Position numbers and translations under genes: made by a program
Notes under the pieces: generated by a model
The model's input: only the letters and a program-made list of their open reading frames with translations
What the model was told of the DNA's origin: nothing
Databases searched by the model: none
Shown: one piece after another, positions 18,098-26,756 of the stretch
How the letters are laid out: each line of letters begins with the position of its first letter
Numbering within the stretch: the first letter of the stretch is position 1
Assembly: GCA_005768755.1 (NCBI GenBank)
Contig: VAFL01000002.1
Location: 326,472-390,471 of the forward strand
Length of the DNA: 64,000 nucleotides
From: Paracoccus denitrificans
GTDB taxonomy: Bacteria > Pseudomonadota > Alphaproteobacteria > Rhodobacterales > Rhodobacteraceae
Direction of reading: 5' to 3'

Positions 18098-18993
18098 GGA
18101 ACCTCGTGACCAATTGCCGCCTGATAAAGAATGAACCACTCCTCGCGATCCAGTTCGACGCGAAATGCCTCGGTCAGCGCCTCGATCCGTGACAAGGTAT
18201 TCGTGCCCATGACCGGCAGGATGCCAGCCGGATGTGCCAGCAACCAGGCCACTGCCAGCGCCGCCATATCGCAGCCCTTGGCCGCAGCCATCTCGCGCAG
18301 GGTCGCAACCAGTTCGGGCTGCGCGCCGGCAAACAGCGACCCACCCGCCAGCGGCGACCAGGCCATCGGCACCATCCCCTGGCGCTGGATAAACGCCAAC
18401 TCGCCATTGGCGAAGAAATCGGGCGCGCCAAGGGAAAGCTCGATCTGGTTGACCGCAAGCGGCTGCGACATCGCATCCTGCAACAGCTCGGTATCTGCGC
18501 GCAGGAAATTCGACACGCCGACCGCCAGCACCTTGCCCGATTCAACAAGCCGATCAAGCGCACGCCCGGTATCGCCTGCATCCATCATCGGGTCGGGGCG
18601 ATGGATCAGCAACAGGTCGATCCGGTCGGTGCCCAGATCACGCAGGCTTTCCTCGACCGCCGCTGTGATATGCGCGCCAGACGTATCGTAATGTTTCACG
18701 CGTGCATCAGCATACCGACCAGCCGGCGCGACAATTCCGCATTTGCTGACGATCTCGACCCTGTCACGCAATCCCGGCACTGCCTTCAGCGCAGCACCCA
18801 GCAACGATTCTGCCGTATAGCCGCCATAGATATCGGCCTGATCCAGCGTCGTGATGCCCTGCGCCAGACACGCCTCGACCTTGGCCTGCACATGGCGGGG
18901 ACTGGTGTCGGTGTCATCGGCCACGCGCCACATGCCGTAAGCCATTCGGCTTAGCATGACATCATCAGCAATCTGGATACGCTCCAACGCCAT
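18094..18993 (-). CDS. Aldo/keto reductase
   Basis: 299 residues of the TIM-barrel AKR superfamily. The catalytic tetrad is recognisable as Asp and Tyr in LDQADIYGGYTAES, Lys in VEIVSKCGI and His in LLLIHRPDP. The NADPH-binding C-terminal part contains GILPVMGTNTLSRIEAL. Overall it resembles the E. coli YdhF group. It reduces aldehydes or ketones with NADPH. It is the first gene of a two-gene unit with the flavin reductase (4-bp overlap). Confidence 0.93.
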   Translation of the reverse strand: MALERIQIADDVMLSRMAYGMWRVADDTDTSPRHVQAKVEACLAQGITTLDQADIYGGYTAESLLGAALKAVPGLRDRVEIVSKCGIVAPAGRYADARVKHYDTSGAHITAAVEESLRDLGTDRIDLLLIHRPDPMMDAGDTGRALDRLVESGKVLAVGVSNFLRADTELLQDAMSQPLAVNQIELSLGAPDFFANGELAFIQRQGMVPMAWSPLAGGSLFAGAQPELVATLREMAAAKGCDMAALAVAWLLAHPAGILPVMGTNTLSRIEALTEAFRVELDREEWFILYQAAIGHEVP

Positions 18994-19151
18994 GACGCGC
19001 CTTTCCCTGCGGAAACTAATTCGGTCCTGCCGAAGACATACGACGCAGGTCAGGAAATTGCCACGCCCAGAAGCATCATCAAAAGGCGATGTTTATCCGA
19101 TTGGCCGCAAATGCGTGCCAACTTGCAGCCGGTTGGCCACGCAACTTCGCC

Positions 19152-19712
19152 TCAGCGGCCCATGCGGCGCAGGTAAGTCCAGGTCGGCACGCGCGAATTG
19201 CGGGCGACTGACCAGCTTTCCGCGTCCCCCAGATAGGCAAAGCCGCAATTGGTCAGCACTCGGGCCGAGCCGGGATTGTCCTGAAAGACTTCTGCAAACA
19301 ACGTCCGCGAATCGTGAGGGTTGACCGCGACCAGCCCCGACACGGCCTCGCTGGCGAAGCCGGTATTCCAGAATCCCGCACCAACCCAGAAGCCAAGTTC
19401 GGATCGATCATCTTCCAGCCGCGTCAGCGACACGACGCCAAGCACCTCTCCCAACCCATGAGCAGAGCCGTCGATGGCCCAGACATCCTCGTCCCGCTTC
19501 GGGTCCATTGCGCGGCTTACGAACGCCTCGGCAGCGCCTGGCGGCAGCGGATGAGGAATGGCACGCGTGCCCTCCGCCACACGGCGATCCGCGGTGTAAT
19601 GGGCAATCAGCCCGACGTCGGACCGGCGCAGCGGTCGCAGCTCCAGCCGCTCGGTCGTAATGATCGGCTGTTGATTCGCCGGCAAGGCGGCGACCTGCGC
19701 GAGTGCTGTCAT
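19152..19712 (-). CDS. GNAT family N-acetyltransferase (RimJ-like)
   Basis: 186 residues beginning at an ATG with GGAGGAG upstream. RLELRPLRRSDVGLIAHY is the usual start of RimJ/RimL-type GNATs. LGFWVGAGFWNTGFASEAV is the acetyl-CoA pyrophosphate-loop region in degenerate form, and NPGSARVLTNCGFAYLGD is the conserved C-terminal motif. Acceptor substrate unknown. It lies downstream of the rplU-rpmA unit but is separated from it by a terminator hairpin. Confidence 0.9.
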   Translation of the reverse strand: MTALAQVAALPANQQPIITTERLELRPLRRSDVGLIAHYTADRRVAEGTRAIPHPLPPGAAEAFVSRAMDPKRDEDVWAIDGSAHGLGEVLGVVSLTRLEDDRSELGFWVGAGFWNTGFASEAVSGLVAVNPHDSRTLFAEVFQDNPGSARVLTNCGFAYLGDAESWSVARNSRVPTWTYLRRMGR

Positions 19713-19755
19713 GATGTCTCCTCCAACAGGGGCGAAACGTCGCCCCAAAACGCGA

Positions 19756-19783
19756 AGGGGGACCGACTTTCGCCGATCCCCCT
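19756..19783 (-). terminator. Hairpin terminator downstream of rpmA
   Basis: AGGGGGA (19756-19762) is complementary to TCCCCCT (19777-19783), with further C-G pairing possible inside the 14-base loop. It follows the rpmA stop on the minus strand by 23 bp and precedes the GNAT start. The T-run is poor, so confidence is moderate. Confidence 0.6.
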
Positions 19784-19806
19784 ATCATTACCGGGTTAAT
19801 ATCGGC

Positions 19807-20079
19807 TTACTCGGCAGCCACTGCGTTGGCAGGCATCACCGAAATATAGGTGCGACCCTTCAGGCCCTTCTTGAAGGTCACTTCGCCGTCAGTCAGCGCG
19901 AACAGGGTATGATCGCGGCCCATGCCGACATTGGCGCCCGGCCACCAGGTGGTGCCGCGCTGGCGCACGATGATATTGCCGGCGATGGCGGCCTGACCAC
20001 CATACAGCTTCACGCCAAGGCGGCGGCCAGCGGAGTCGCGGCCGTTACGGGACGAACCGCCTGCTTTTTTATGTGCCAT
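19807..20079 (-). CDS. rpmA: 50S ribosomal protein L27
   Basis: 90 residues starting MAHKKAGGSSRNGRDSAGRR, the classic L27 N-terminus that reaches into the peptidyl-transferase centre without a cleaved leader. GTTWWPGANVGMGRDHTLFAL and the KGRTYISV end are standard. It is encoded 4 bp after rplU and likely cotranscribed, the usual rplU-rpmA arrangement. obgE, the common next gene, is not present; a GNAT follows instead. Confidence 0.98.
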   Translation of the reverse strand: MAHKKAGGSSRNGRDSAGRRLGVKLYGGQAAIAGNIIVRQRGTTWWPGANVGMGRDHTLFALTDGEVTFKKGLKGRTYISVMPANAVAAE

Positions 20080-20083
20080 GGTT

Positions 20084-20794
20084 TCAGTCCTTCTTGCCTT
20101 TGGCCAGATCCTTGGCCTGCTTGATCCATTCTTCCCGCTCGATGCGGCCATGGAACGACAGCTGTTCGTCCATGTATTCGACCTCGGCCTTTTTCCAGGC
20201 AGCGATCTGGTCGAAGTGGTAGACGCCGTTTTCGTGCAGCAGCTCTTCCAGTTTCGGACCCACACCCGAGATCAGTTTCAGGTCGTCCGCGCCACCCTCA
20301 CGGGCCTCGGTCAGCAGGTTTGCGGGGCGCGTGCCTGCGGATTTCGGTGCTTCCTCAGCAGCTTCAGCGGCCTTTTTCGGGGCGGCTTTCTTCGGCGCTG
20401 CCTTCTTTTCCGCGGCGGGCTTGTCAGCCTTGTAGGCGGCACCGGCGGTGCGCGCGCCGATGGCGGCCATCACGCCCGATTTGTCGGCGCCTTTTTCCAG
20501 CACGTCGGTCACGCGCAACAGCGTCAGCTGCTGGCGGTGGCCACGGGTGCGCTGCGAGCTGTGCTTGCGGCGCCGTTTGATATAGCTGATGACCTTGTCG
20601 GCCTTGATCTGTTCGATCACTTCAGCCTGGACACCGGCGCCGTCAACCAGCGGTGCACCAACGGTCGAACCGACCATCAGGATCTCGTTGAACTGGACGG
20701 TGTCACCGGCATTGGCAGCCAATTTTTCCACGCGCAGCACGTCGCCCGCCTGAACGCGGTACTGTTTGCCGCCCGTCTTGAGAACTGCGAACAT
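20084..20794 (-). CDS. rplU: 50S ribosomal protein L21 with C-terminal helix-hairpin-helix extension
   Basis: 236 residues against ~103 for ordinary L21. Residues 1-101 are a complete L21 (MFAVLKTGGKQYRVQAGD ... KRRRKHSSQRTRGHRQQLT). Residues ~120-152 are an Ala/Lys/Pro linker (KKAAPKKAAPKKAAEAAEEA). Residues ~169-236 form a helix-hairpin-helix-like domain (DDLKLISGVGPKLEELLHEN ... YHFDQIAAW). The same kind of domain is, from memory, found at the C-terminus of some Rhodobacteraceae NuoE proteins. The first part is the ribosomal protein; the role of the tail is unknown. ATG 20794 is chosen because it gives the invariant MFAV start. Confidence 0.97.
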   Translation of the reverse strand: MFAVLKTGGKQYRVQAGDVLRVEKLAANAGDTVQFNEILMVGSTVGAPLVDGAGVQAEVIEQIKADKVISYIKRRRKHSSQRTRGHRQQLTLLRVTDVLEKGADKSGVMAAIGARTAGAAYKADKPAAEKKAAPKKAAPKKAAEAAEEAPKSAGTRPANLLTEAREGGADDLKLISGVGPKLEELLHENGVYHFDQIAAWKKAEVEYMDEQLSFHGRIEREEWIKQAKDLAKGKKD

Positions 20795-21090
20795 ATGTCT
20801 TTCCTTCGTATCCCGCATCCTGCGGCCCCGGCATCGCCGGCGTTCGGGAAGATAATTCCCGCCTTCGGACAGCGCACCCCATATGGGTGTTGGTTCAAAA
20901 TATAACGCCGGCCAAGGGCGGATGCCCTGCCGGTAGCGCGCATATGGGGGATTCGGGCCCTGAAGTCAAGCAAACTCCTGCTTGCCGGGTCAATTCTTGG
21001 CCGTCCCTCATGATGAATAACGCCAGCGATGCTTGAAACCCTGCCCGCACCTGATATCACAAGCGCGACTCTTTCTCAAAGGATGTAGCC
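20795..21090. other. Divergent promoter region of rplU-rpmA (-) and tkt (+)
   Basis: 296 bp without a gene. On the minus strand TTGACT (20964-20969) followed ~18 bases later by an AT-rich CATATG (20941-20946) is a possible promoter that would give a ~145-base leader to rplU, containing small hairpins such as GGGAA/TTCCC near 20847-20862. For tkt only the AAAGGATG ribosome site just before 21091 is clear. No known riboswitch or 6S RNA was recognised. Confidence 0.35.
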
Positions 21091-23109
21091 ATGGATTTCG
21101 AAGCCCTGCGCAAGGCTGACCCCGATCACTGGAACCTCGCCACCTCGATCCGGGTCCTGGCGATGGACGCGGTTCAGGCCGCCAATTCCGGCCATCCCGG
21201 TATGCCCATGGGCATGGCCGACGTGGCCACGGTCCTGTTTACCAAGCACCTGAAATTCGATGCCTCGGCGCCCAACTGGTTCGACCGTGACCGCTTCATC
21301 CTGTCGGCAGGCCATGGCTCGATGCTGCTTTATGCGCTGCTTTACCTGACCGGGTACGAGGACATGACCCTCGATCAGCTGAAGAATTTCCGCCAACTCG
21401 GGTCCAAGACGGCGGGCCACCCGGAATACGGGCATGCCGAAGGGATCGAAACGACAACCGGCCCGCTGGGTCAAGGTATCGCCAATTCCACGGGCTTCGC
21501 GATCGCCGAAGAGGCCGCCCGAGCCGAGTTCGGGGATGAGCTGTGCGACCACCGCACATGGGTCATCGCAGGCGACGGCTGCCTCATGGAAGGGATCAGC
21601 CAGGAAGCCATCGCGCTTGCCGGCGCCCAGCAACTGGGTAAGCTGATCGTGCTGTGGGACAACAACAACATCACGATCGATGGTCGTGTCAGCCTTGCCG
21701 ACAAGACCAACCAGCACGAACGGTTCGAAGCGTCGGGTTGGCGCGTCCTGTCCTGCGACGGCCACGATGCCGCCGATATCGACCGCGCTCTGACGGCGGC
21801 AAAGGAATCGGATGGCCGCCCGACACTGGTCGATTGCAAGACCATCATCGGCTTTGGCGCGCCCAAGAAGCAGGACACTTCCGGCGTTCACGGCTCTCCG
21901 CTCGGGGCAGAGGAAATCGGTTCAGCCCGGCACAACTTCGGCTGGGAACACGCCGAGTTCATTATCCCTGACGACATCCTTGCCGAATGGCGCAAGGCAG
22001 GTCAGCGCGGGTCCGAAGATCGGGCCGCATGGCAGAAGCGGGTCGATGCACTGCCCGCCGATCAACGCGGTGAATTTGCCCGCCGGATCTCGAACGAGAT
22101 CAGCCCGAAACTGGGACCGGCCATAGCCGCGCTGAAGGAACAGGCGCTGGCGTCGAAGCCCAAGGTCGCGACACGCAAAGCTTCGGAAATGGTGTTGGAG
22201 GTGATCAACCCGCAGCTGCCCGAAATGTTCGGCGGCTCTGCCGATCTGACCGGATCGAACCTGACCAAGACCGCCGATCTGGGCGATTTCAATGTCCAGA
22301 ACCGGGGCGGGCGCTATATCCGCTTTGGTATCCGCGAACACGGCATGGCCGCTGCGATGAACGGCATCTTCCTGCATGGCGGCTTCCGCCCGTATGGTGG
22401 CACATTCCTGACGTTCACGGATTACGCCCGCGGCGGGATGCGCCTGTCGGCACTGATGGGAATCGCGCCCATCTATGTCATGACCCATGACAGCATCGGA
22501 CTGGGTGAAGACGGCCCGACCCACCAGCCGGTGGAACACCTGGCCATCTGCCGTGCCACGCCAAACACGCTGATGATGCGGCCCTGCGATCTGATCGAGA
22601 CCGCCGAGGCCTGGCAGATCGCGCTGGATACCACCGATGCGCCCACGGTCATGGCATTGTCACGCCAGAACCTGCCGCTGTTGCGCGAGACTGCGGCCGA
22701 CAACCTGTCAGCCAAGGGTGCTTACGTCCTGCGCGAAGCTTCAGCCGAGCCACAGGTCATCCTGCTCGCCACCGGTTCGGAAGTCGAAATCGCCGTCAAC
22801 GCGCGTGAGATTCTGGAAGCAAAGGGCAAGCCCACACGCGTCGTCTCTGTCCCCTGTATGGAACTGTTCCGTGCCCAGCCAGAGGCCTATCGGCGCGAGG
22901 TTCTGCCTGCGGGTCCGGTACGCGTGGCTGTCGAGGCAGGCGTGCGTCAGGGCTGGGATTGGCTGTTGATGGGAGAAGGTGGAGCGGACGAAAAGGCCGG
23001 ATTCGTCGGCATGTCAGGCTTCGGTGCCTCTGGCCCGGCAGAACTTCTGTACAAGGAATTCGGGATCACCGCCGAAAACGTTGCCGAAGCGGCTGCAGGG
23101 CTTTTGTGA
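21091..23109 (+). CDS. tkt: Transketolase
   Basis: 672 residues, full length. The ThDP-binding motif runs from the GDG of VIAGDGCLMEGIS to the NN of LWDNNNITIDG. The N-terminal ANSGHPGMPMGMAD, the central FGIREHGMAAAMNGI (catalytic Glu) and DSIGLGEDGPTHQPVEHLA are all present. It transfers two-carbon ketol units in the pentose phosphate and Calvin pathways using thiamine diphosphate. AAAGGATG precedes the ATG. No gap or other Calvin-cycle gene follows. Confidence 0.98.
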   Translation: MDFEALRKADPDHWNLATSIRVLAMDAVQAANSGHPGMPMGMADVATVLFTKHLKFDASAPNWFDRDRFILSAGHGSMLLYALLYLTGYEDMTLDQLKNFRQLGSKTAGHPEYGHAEGIETTTGPLGQGIANSTGFAIAEEAARAEFGDELCDHRTWVIAGDGCLMEGISQEAIALAGAQQLGKLIVLWDNNNITIDGRVSLADKTNQHERFEASGWRVLSCDGHDAADIDRALTAAKESDGRPTLVDCKTIIGFGAPKKQDTSGVHGSPLGAEEIGSARHNFGWEHAEFIIPDDILAEWRKAGQRGSEDRAAWQKRVDALPADQRGEFARRISNEISPKLGPAIAALKEQALASKPKVATRKASEMVLEVINPQLPEMFGGSADLTGSNLTKTADLGDFNVQNRGGRYIRFGIREHGMAAAMNGIFLHGGFRPYGGTFLTFTDYARGGMRLSALMGIAPIYVMTHDSIGLGEDGPTHQPVEHLAICRATPNTLMMRPCDLIETAEAWQIALDTTDAPTVMALSRQNLPLLRETAADNLSAKGAYVLREASAEPQVILLATGSEVEIAVNAREILEAKGKPTRVVSVPCMELFRAQPEAYRREVLPAGPVRVAVEAGVRQGWDWLLMGEGGADEKAGFVGMSGFGASGPAELLYKEFGITAENVAEAAAGLL

Positions 23110-23143
23110 TCACGGCCATCCGCCATAAGGAAAACGTGAAAAA

Positions 23144-23176
23144 GGGCCCGCAACGATCTGTTTTCGTTGCGGGCCC
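23144..23176. terminator. Perfect 13-bp hairpin between tkt and DMT exporter gene
   Basis: GGGCCCGCAACGA (23144-23156) pairs perfectly with TCGTTGCGGGCCC (23164-23176) around a 7-base loop. On the plus strand no T-run follows; on the minus strand TTTTT follows. It probably ends tkt transcription, but it also sits only 9 bases before the apparent start codon of the next gene. Confidence 0.65.
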
Positions 23177-23185
23177 ATCCTGCTG

Positions 23186-24136
23186 ATGCGTCCTCTTCCA
23201 AGATCCTTCGCACTTTTCGGCCGCGCCCGTGACGGCCGGGCCCTGCCCCATGGCAATGATCAGACGCGCGGGATCACCTTCCTGCTGATGTCGGTCTTCG
23301 TCTTCACGTTGATGGACGCGACTGCCAAGTATCTGGGCGAATCCTATGCACCCGCGCAAGTCGTCTGGGCGCGGTTCATGGGCAACCTGGCGGTACTGGC
23401 GCTGTATTACCGGGCGCGCTTCTTTCCCAGCCTGCGCTCGCGCCAGCCAATGATCCAGTTTGGCCGCGCGCTGTGTCAACTGGCCTCGGTCTCGTTATTC
23501 TTCACGGCGCTGCAACATATCGGCATTGCCGAGGCGACGGCGATCATGGACATGAACCCGGTGCTGATCACGCTTGGCGCGGCGCTGTTTCTGGGCGAGC
23601 CGGTGGGTTGGCGGCGCATAGCCGGGATCGGCGCGGCGATGGTGGGCGCGATGATCATCATCCGGCCGGGCATGGGCGTCTTTGACGCCGCCGCAATCCT
23701 GCCGCTGATCGGCGCCTTCACCTATGCGGCGGGTGCGCTGCTGACCCGCGTTGTCCGCACGGATTCGCTGGCCACATCGCTTGTCTGGACGGTGCTGGTC
23801 GGCTCCATCGCCAGCAGCGCGGTGGTGCCGTTCTTCTGGCAACCGATCCAGGCCGAACATCTCTGGGCCTTTGTTGCCATCGGCGTCTTCGGGGCGGTGT
23901 CCCAGGCGCTGTTGATATATGCCTTTTCGCTGGCAGAGGCAGGGGCGATTGCGCCTTTCGGCTATACCGGGCTGGTCTGGGCGGCGCTTTGGGGCTGGCT
24001 GTTCTGGGGCGTCCTGCCCGACCGCTGGACCGTGCTTGGCGCGGCCATCATCGTGGCGGCGGGTCTTTATATCTGGTATCGCGAGTCCCGGCAGGCCCGA
24101 AGGGAGATGGCGGCGCATGGCCAAGGCCAGAACTGA
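23186..24136 (+). CDS. DMT superfamily (EamA) transporter
   Basis: 316 residues, about ten helices in two EamA repeats. Repeat 1 has LMDATAKYLGESYAPAQVVWARF and ATAIMDMNPVLITLGAALFLGEPVGWRRIAG; repeat 2 has PFGYTGLVWAALWGWLFWG. Members export amino acids, purines or other metabolites; substrate not predictable. ATG 23186 has no ribosome site and lies next to a strong hairpin, so the true start may be further in. The end overlaps the following acyltransferase gene by 20 bp. Confidence 0.88.
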   Translation: MRPLPRSFALFGRARDGRALPHGNDQTRGITFLLMSVFVFTLMDATAKYLGESYAPAQVVWARFMGNLAVLALYYRARFFPSLRSRQPMIQFGRALCQLASVSLFFTALQHIGIAEATAIMDMNPVLITLGAALFLGEPVGWRRIAGIGAAMVGAMIIIRPGMGVFDAAAILPLIGAFTYAAGALLTRVVRTDSLATSLVWTVLVGSIASSAVVPFFWQPIQAEHLWAFVAIGVFGAVSQALLIYAFSLAEAGAIAPFGYTGLVWAALWGWLFWGVLPDRWTVLGAAIIVAAGLYIWYRESRQARREMAAHGQGQN

Positions 24137-25010
24137 AGACGATATCGAATGGACCGACCGACTAGCCAATGCCGCTTTTCTGGGCGTCATGGCGGTTGCG
24201 CGGCTGCTGCCCTATGCGCGCCGCATTCCGGTCGCTGGCTGGTTCTTCGCCCATCTGCTTGGTCCGATTGCTGGCTGGTCGCGCCGCGCACGTGAAAATC
24301 TGGCACTCGCCATGCCGGAGCTTACGCCCGAAGACCGCAAGCGCATCGCGCGCGAGGTGCTGAACAATGCCGGTCGTTCCATGGCCGAGATCTATTCGGG
24401 AGAGGAATTTACCGCCCGCATCCGCGAAACCGATCCGCTGACCGGTCCCGGCCTGGCCGCGCTGGAGGAGGCGGCCGCGCAAGACAGGCCCGTCATTCTC
24501 GCCTGCGCACATTTCGGCAATTACGATGCGATGCGCGCGGCGCTGGCAGCGCGTGAATGGCCGGTCGGCGCGCTGTATCGGCCGATGAACAACCCCGCCT
24601 TCAACGCCCATTACATCCCCGCCATGCGCGCCATCGCTGAACCGATCTTCCCACGCGGCAGGTCCGGCTTTGCGGCGATGCTGAAATTCCTGCGCGGCGG
24701 CGGAATGCTGGCGCTTGGCTTTGACCAGTTCGTCCATGACGGCGCACGTCTGCGGTTTTTCGGTCTTACCTCGCGGACGGTGCTGACACCGGCAGAACTG
24801 ACATTGCGCTACGACGCCCTGTTGGTGCCGATCAATGGTATTCGCCAGCCGGATGGCCTGCACTTCTCGGTCGAGGTCGGCGCACCCATCGCCCACACCA
24901 CCCCCGAGGAGATGATGCAGGCGCTGAACGATGAACTTGAGCGTCAGATCCGGGAACGGCCCGGCCAATGGTTCTGGGTCCATCGGCGCTGGAAAAAACG
25001 CGACAGCTGA
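24117..25010 (+). CDS. LpxL/HtrB-like lysophospholipid acyltransferase
   Basis: 297 residues of the lipid A late-acyltransferase superfamily. A hydrophobic N-terminal segment is followed by RRARENLALAMPELTPEDR. The catalytic H-x4-D motif is HFGNYD in ILACAHFGNYDAMRAAL, then VGALYRPMNNPAFNAHYI, FPRGRSGFAAMLKFLRGGG with substrate-binding RGG, and FFGLTSRTVLTPAELTLRY. It probably adds a secondary acyl chain to lipid A or another lysolipid at the inner membrane. ATG 24117 has GGGAG upstream and overlaps the DMT gene, suggesting coupling. Confidence 0.92.
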   Translation: MAKARTEDDIEWTDRLANAAFLGVMAVARLLPYARRIPVAGWFFAHLLGPIAGWSRRARENLALAMPELTPEDRKRIAREVLNNAGRSMAEIYSGEEFTARIRETDPLTGPGLAALEEAAAQDRPVILACAHFGNYDAMRAALAAREWPVGALYRPMNNPAFNAHYIPAMRAIAEPIFPRGRSGFAAMLKFLRGGGMLALGFDQFVHDGARLRFFGLTSRTVLTPAELTLRYDALLVPINGIRQPDGLHFSVEVGAPIAHTTPEEMMQALNDELERQIRERPGQWFWVHRRWKKRDS

Positions 25011-25013
25011 TGC

Positions 25014-26651
25014 TTACTGCAGCACCATCCCTTCGGGCCACCGGATCGAGCTTGCCAGCGTGATTTCCCGTTTCTCACCACCTGCAAGCGGCAGTTCCCA
25101 CACCAGAATTCCGCGTTCTCCTTCGGGATCGGTTTCCGTCGGCTCAACCGAGGCGGTCCAGTTGATCTGAAGATCTTCCTGTTCGGATACCGGCACCTGA
25201 TCGATCAGGCGCAGATCGTAATCACGTCCGGTCAGGTTATGCGCCGAAAGAAACACCGTCTCCTCCAGTGCATTGTTGCGCCGGATCATTCCGCGCTCAC
25301 CCTCGGCACGCTGTGGAGTCCGGCGCTCCAGCACAATGCCGTCGATGGCGCCGAAACCCAGCGTCATCTCTTTTCCGGACGGGATCAGCGGTAATTGCGT
25401 CATGCCCACCATGCCACCATCGGCATAAATCGTCGCCTGTCCCGGCAGGATCACTTCGTCGAGGGTATTGGTTGTGTCGACCACAAGATAGGCCGAACTG
25501 TCGCGTGCCGGCACTGCCTCGGCAACCAGCGCGTCAACGGGCAACGGGGCCTGACCCAGCGAAAGGCGCAACTCGTCAGCGCCACTGCGCAGATCCACGG
25601 GTGTCGCGTAATCGTAGACGACGACGCTACCGTGATAAGCAAGCGTCGGTGCTGATTGGACACGCAAAAGCCCCCGTTCTGCGGCTGGACTTGCGCCCAG
25701 GGTGGATTCAACTGTCGCGGGGGATGCCCGTACCGGCTCTGCCACGGCGTCAGCATAACCCGCCTCCGGGTCGTAAAAACGCAGCACCCTGGTCGAAAGC
25801 TCAGCCGGGGCGGATTGCCCGCTGGGACGCGCGGTGGACAGCGTCAGGCGCACCCCTGTCCAGTCCTCGCCCGTCCATTGACTGACCATCAATCCGCGAT
25901 CCAGCGACAGGGTCCTGTCTTCCTCGGCCAGACGCAGGTCATAAACCGGGCGCCAACCCGCTTCGGCAGAGACAGAGATCAGTTCGATCTCTGCCGGGGC
26001 GCCCTGACTTTCGACATTCAGCACCAACGCGACCTGCCCCTCGGCCGGGTTTTCCAGCGCCTCAAGCCGCCGCCTTGCCGCATCCAGCGCCCGCTGATCC
26101 TGCGCGCGTCCCTGCGCGGCAGCCTGCGCGCGGGTTTCGGCGTCGACCGCATTGCGTCGGGCCTGCAGCACGCGCGCCTCGACGAAGTCGGTCAAGGCAG
26201 CCACGTCCCCGGTTGCCGCCCCGTCCGACGTCGCGAGCCATTTCAGATAGGTCACCATGTCCTCGGCCGCGACGATTTCGGCGCGCAGCGCCTCTACCTC
26301 TGCGTCGCGGTCGCGCATTTCACGCTCCAGCCGGAAAACCTCGTCTCGGGCCGCCGTGACTTCGGCACGGTCGGTCACAGCTTCGGGCAGCGCCCGCGCC
26401 GTCTGCAGGCTGAACGCACCCAAGGTCACGCCCTTCGCATTCACGCGCAGCGAATTCGGATCGGTGCCGGCAGGCAGACCCGGAATGACGATCTGATGGA
26501 CACCGTCGGGCACGTCCTGCGCAGCGACGCGCGTTACAGACGCGCCTTGCGGATAAAGCGTGACCGCGACGGGCGCGGCCGTCATTTCGATCACGTCAGA
26601 CAGGGCCGGGCCGGCGGCAATAAAAATGGCCGTACACAACAAATAACGCAT
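25014..26651 (-). CDS. DUF4139 domain protein (mucoidy inhibitor MuiA family), secreted
   Basis: 545 residues with a signal peptide (MRYLLCTAIFIAAGPALS). After it comes a beta-rich DUF4140 region beginning VTLYPQGASVTRVA, a coiled-coil of ~110 residues (EVFRLEREMRDRDAEVEALRA and following Ala/Arg-rich helix), then the C-terminal DUF4139 beta domain (SAEAGWRPVYDLRL ... ending LVWELPLAGGEKREITL). GGGGG precedes the ATG at 26651. Location is probably periplasm or outer membrane surface. Function in bacteria is poorly defined; the MuiA label is historical. It is convergent with the acyltransferase gene (3-bp gap). Confidence 0.9.
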   Translation of the reverse strand: MRYLLCTAIFIAAGPALSDVIEMTAAPVAVTLYPQGASVTRVAAQDVPDGVHQIVIPGLPAGTDPNSLRVNAKGVTLGAFSLQTARALPEAVTDRAEVTAARDEVFRLEREMRDRDAEVEALRAEIVAAEDMVTYLKWLATSDGAATGDVAALTDFVEARVLQARRNAVDAETRAQAAAQGRAQDQRALDAARRRLEALENPAEGQVALVLNVESQGAPAEIELISVSAEAGWRPVYDLRLAEEDRTLSLDRGLMVSQWTGEDWTGVRLTLSTARPSGQSAPAELSTRVLRFYDPEAGYADAVAEPVRASPATVESTLGASPAAERGLLRVQSAPTLAYHGSVVVYDYATPVDLRSGADELRLSLGQAPLPVDALVAEAVPARDSSAYLVVDTTNTLDEVILPGQATIYADGGMVGMTQLPLIPSGKEMTLGFGAIDGIVLERRTPQRAEGERGMIRRNNALEETVFLSAHNLTGRDYDLRLIDQVPVSEQEDLQINWTASVEPTETDPEGERGILVWELPLAGGEKREITLASSIRWPEGMVLQ

Positions 26652-26721
26652 GATATCCCCCATTAACTCCCCGATCATCGGGCAAGTTGGGGCAATCTGG
26701 CAAGTTCATTCGCGCGGGCGC

Positions 26722-26745
26722 GGGGCGGTGCCGACAAACCGCCCC
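26722..26745 (-). terminator. GC-rich hairpin after the CPA antiporter gene
   Basis: GGGGCGGT (26722-26729) pairs with ACCGCCCC (26738-26745) around an 8-base loop, 11 bp past the antiporter stop on the minus strand and before the DUF4139 gene. No U-tract follows, so it may be a weak terminator or a processing stop. Confidence 0.45.
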
Positions 26746-26756
26746 TGCCCCGGCTT

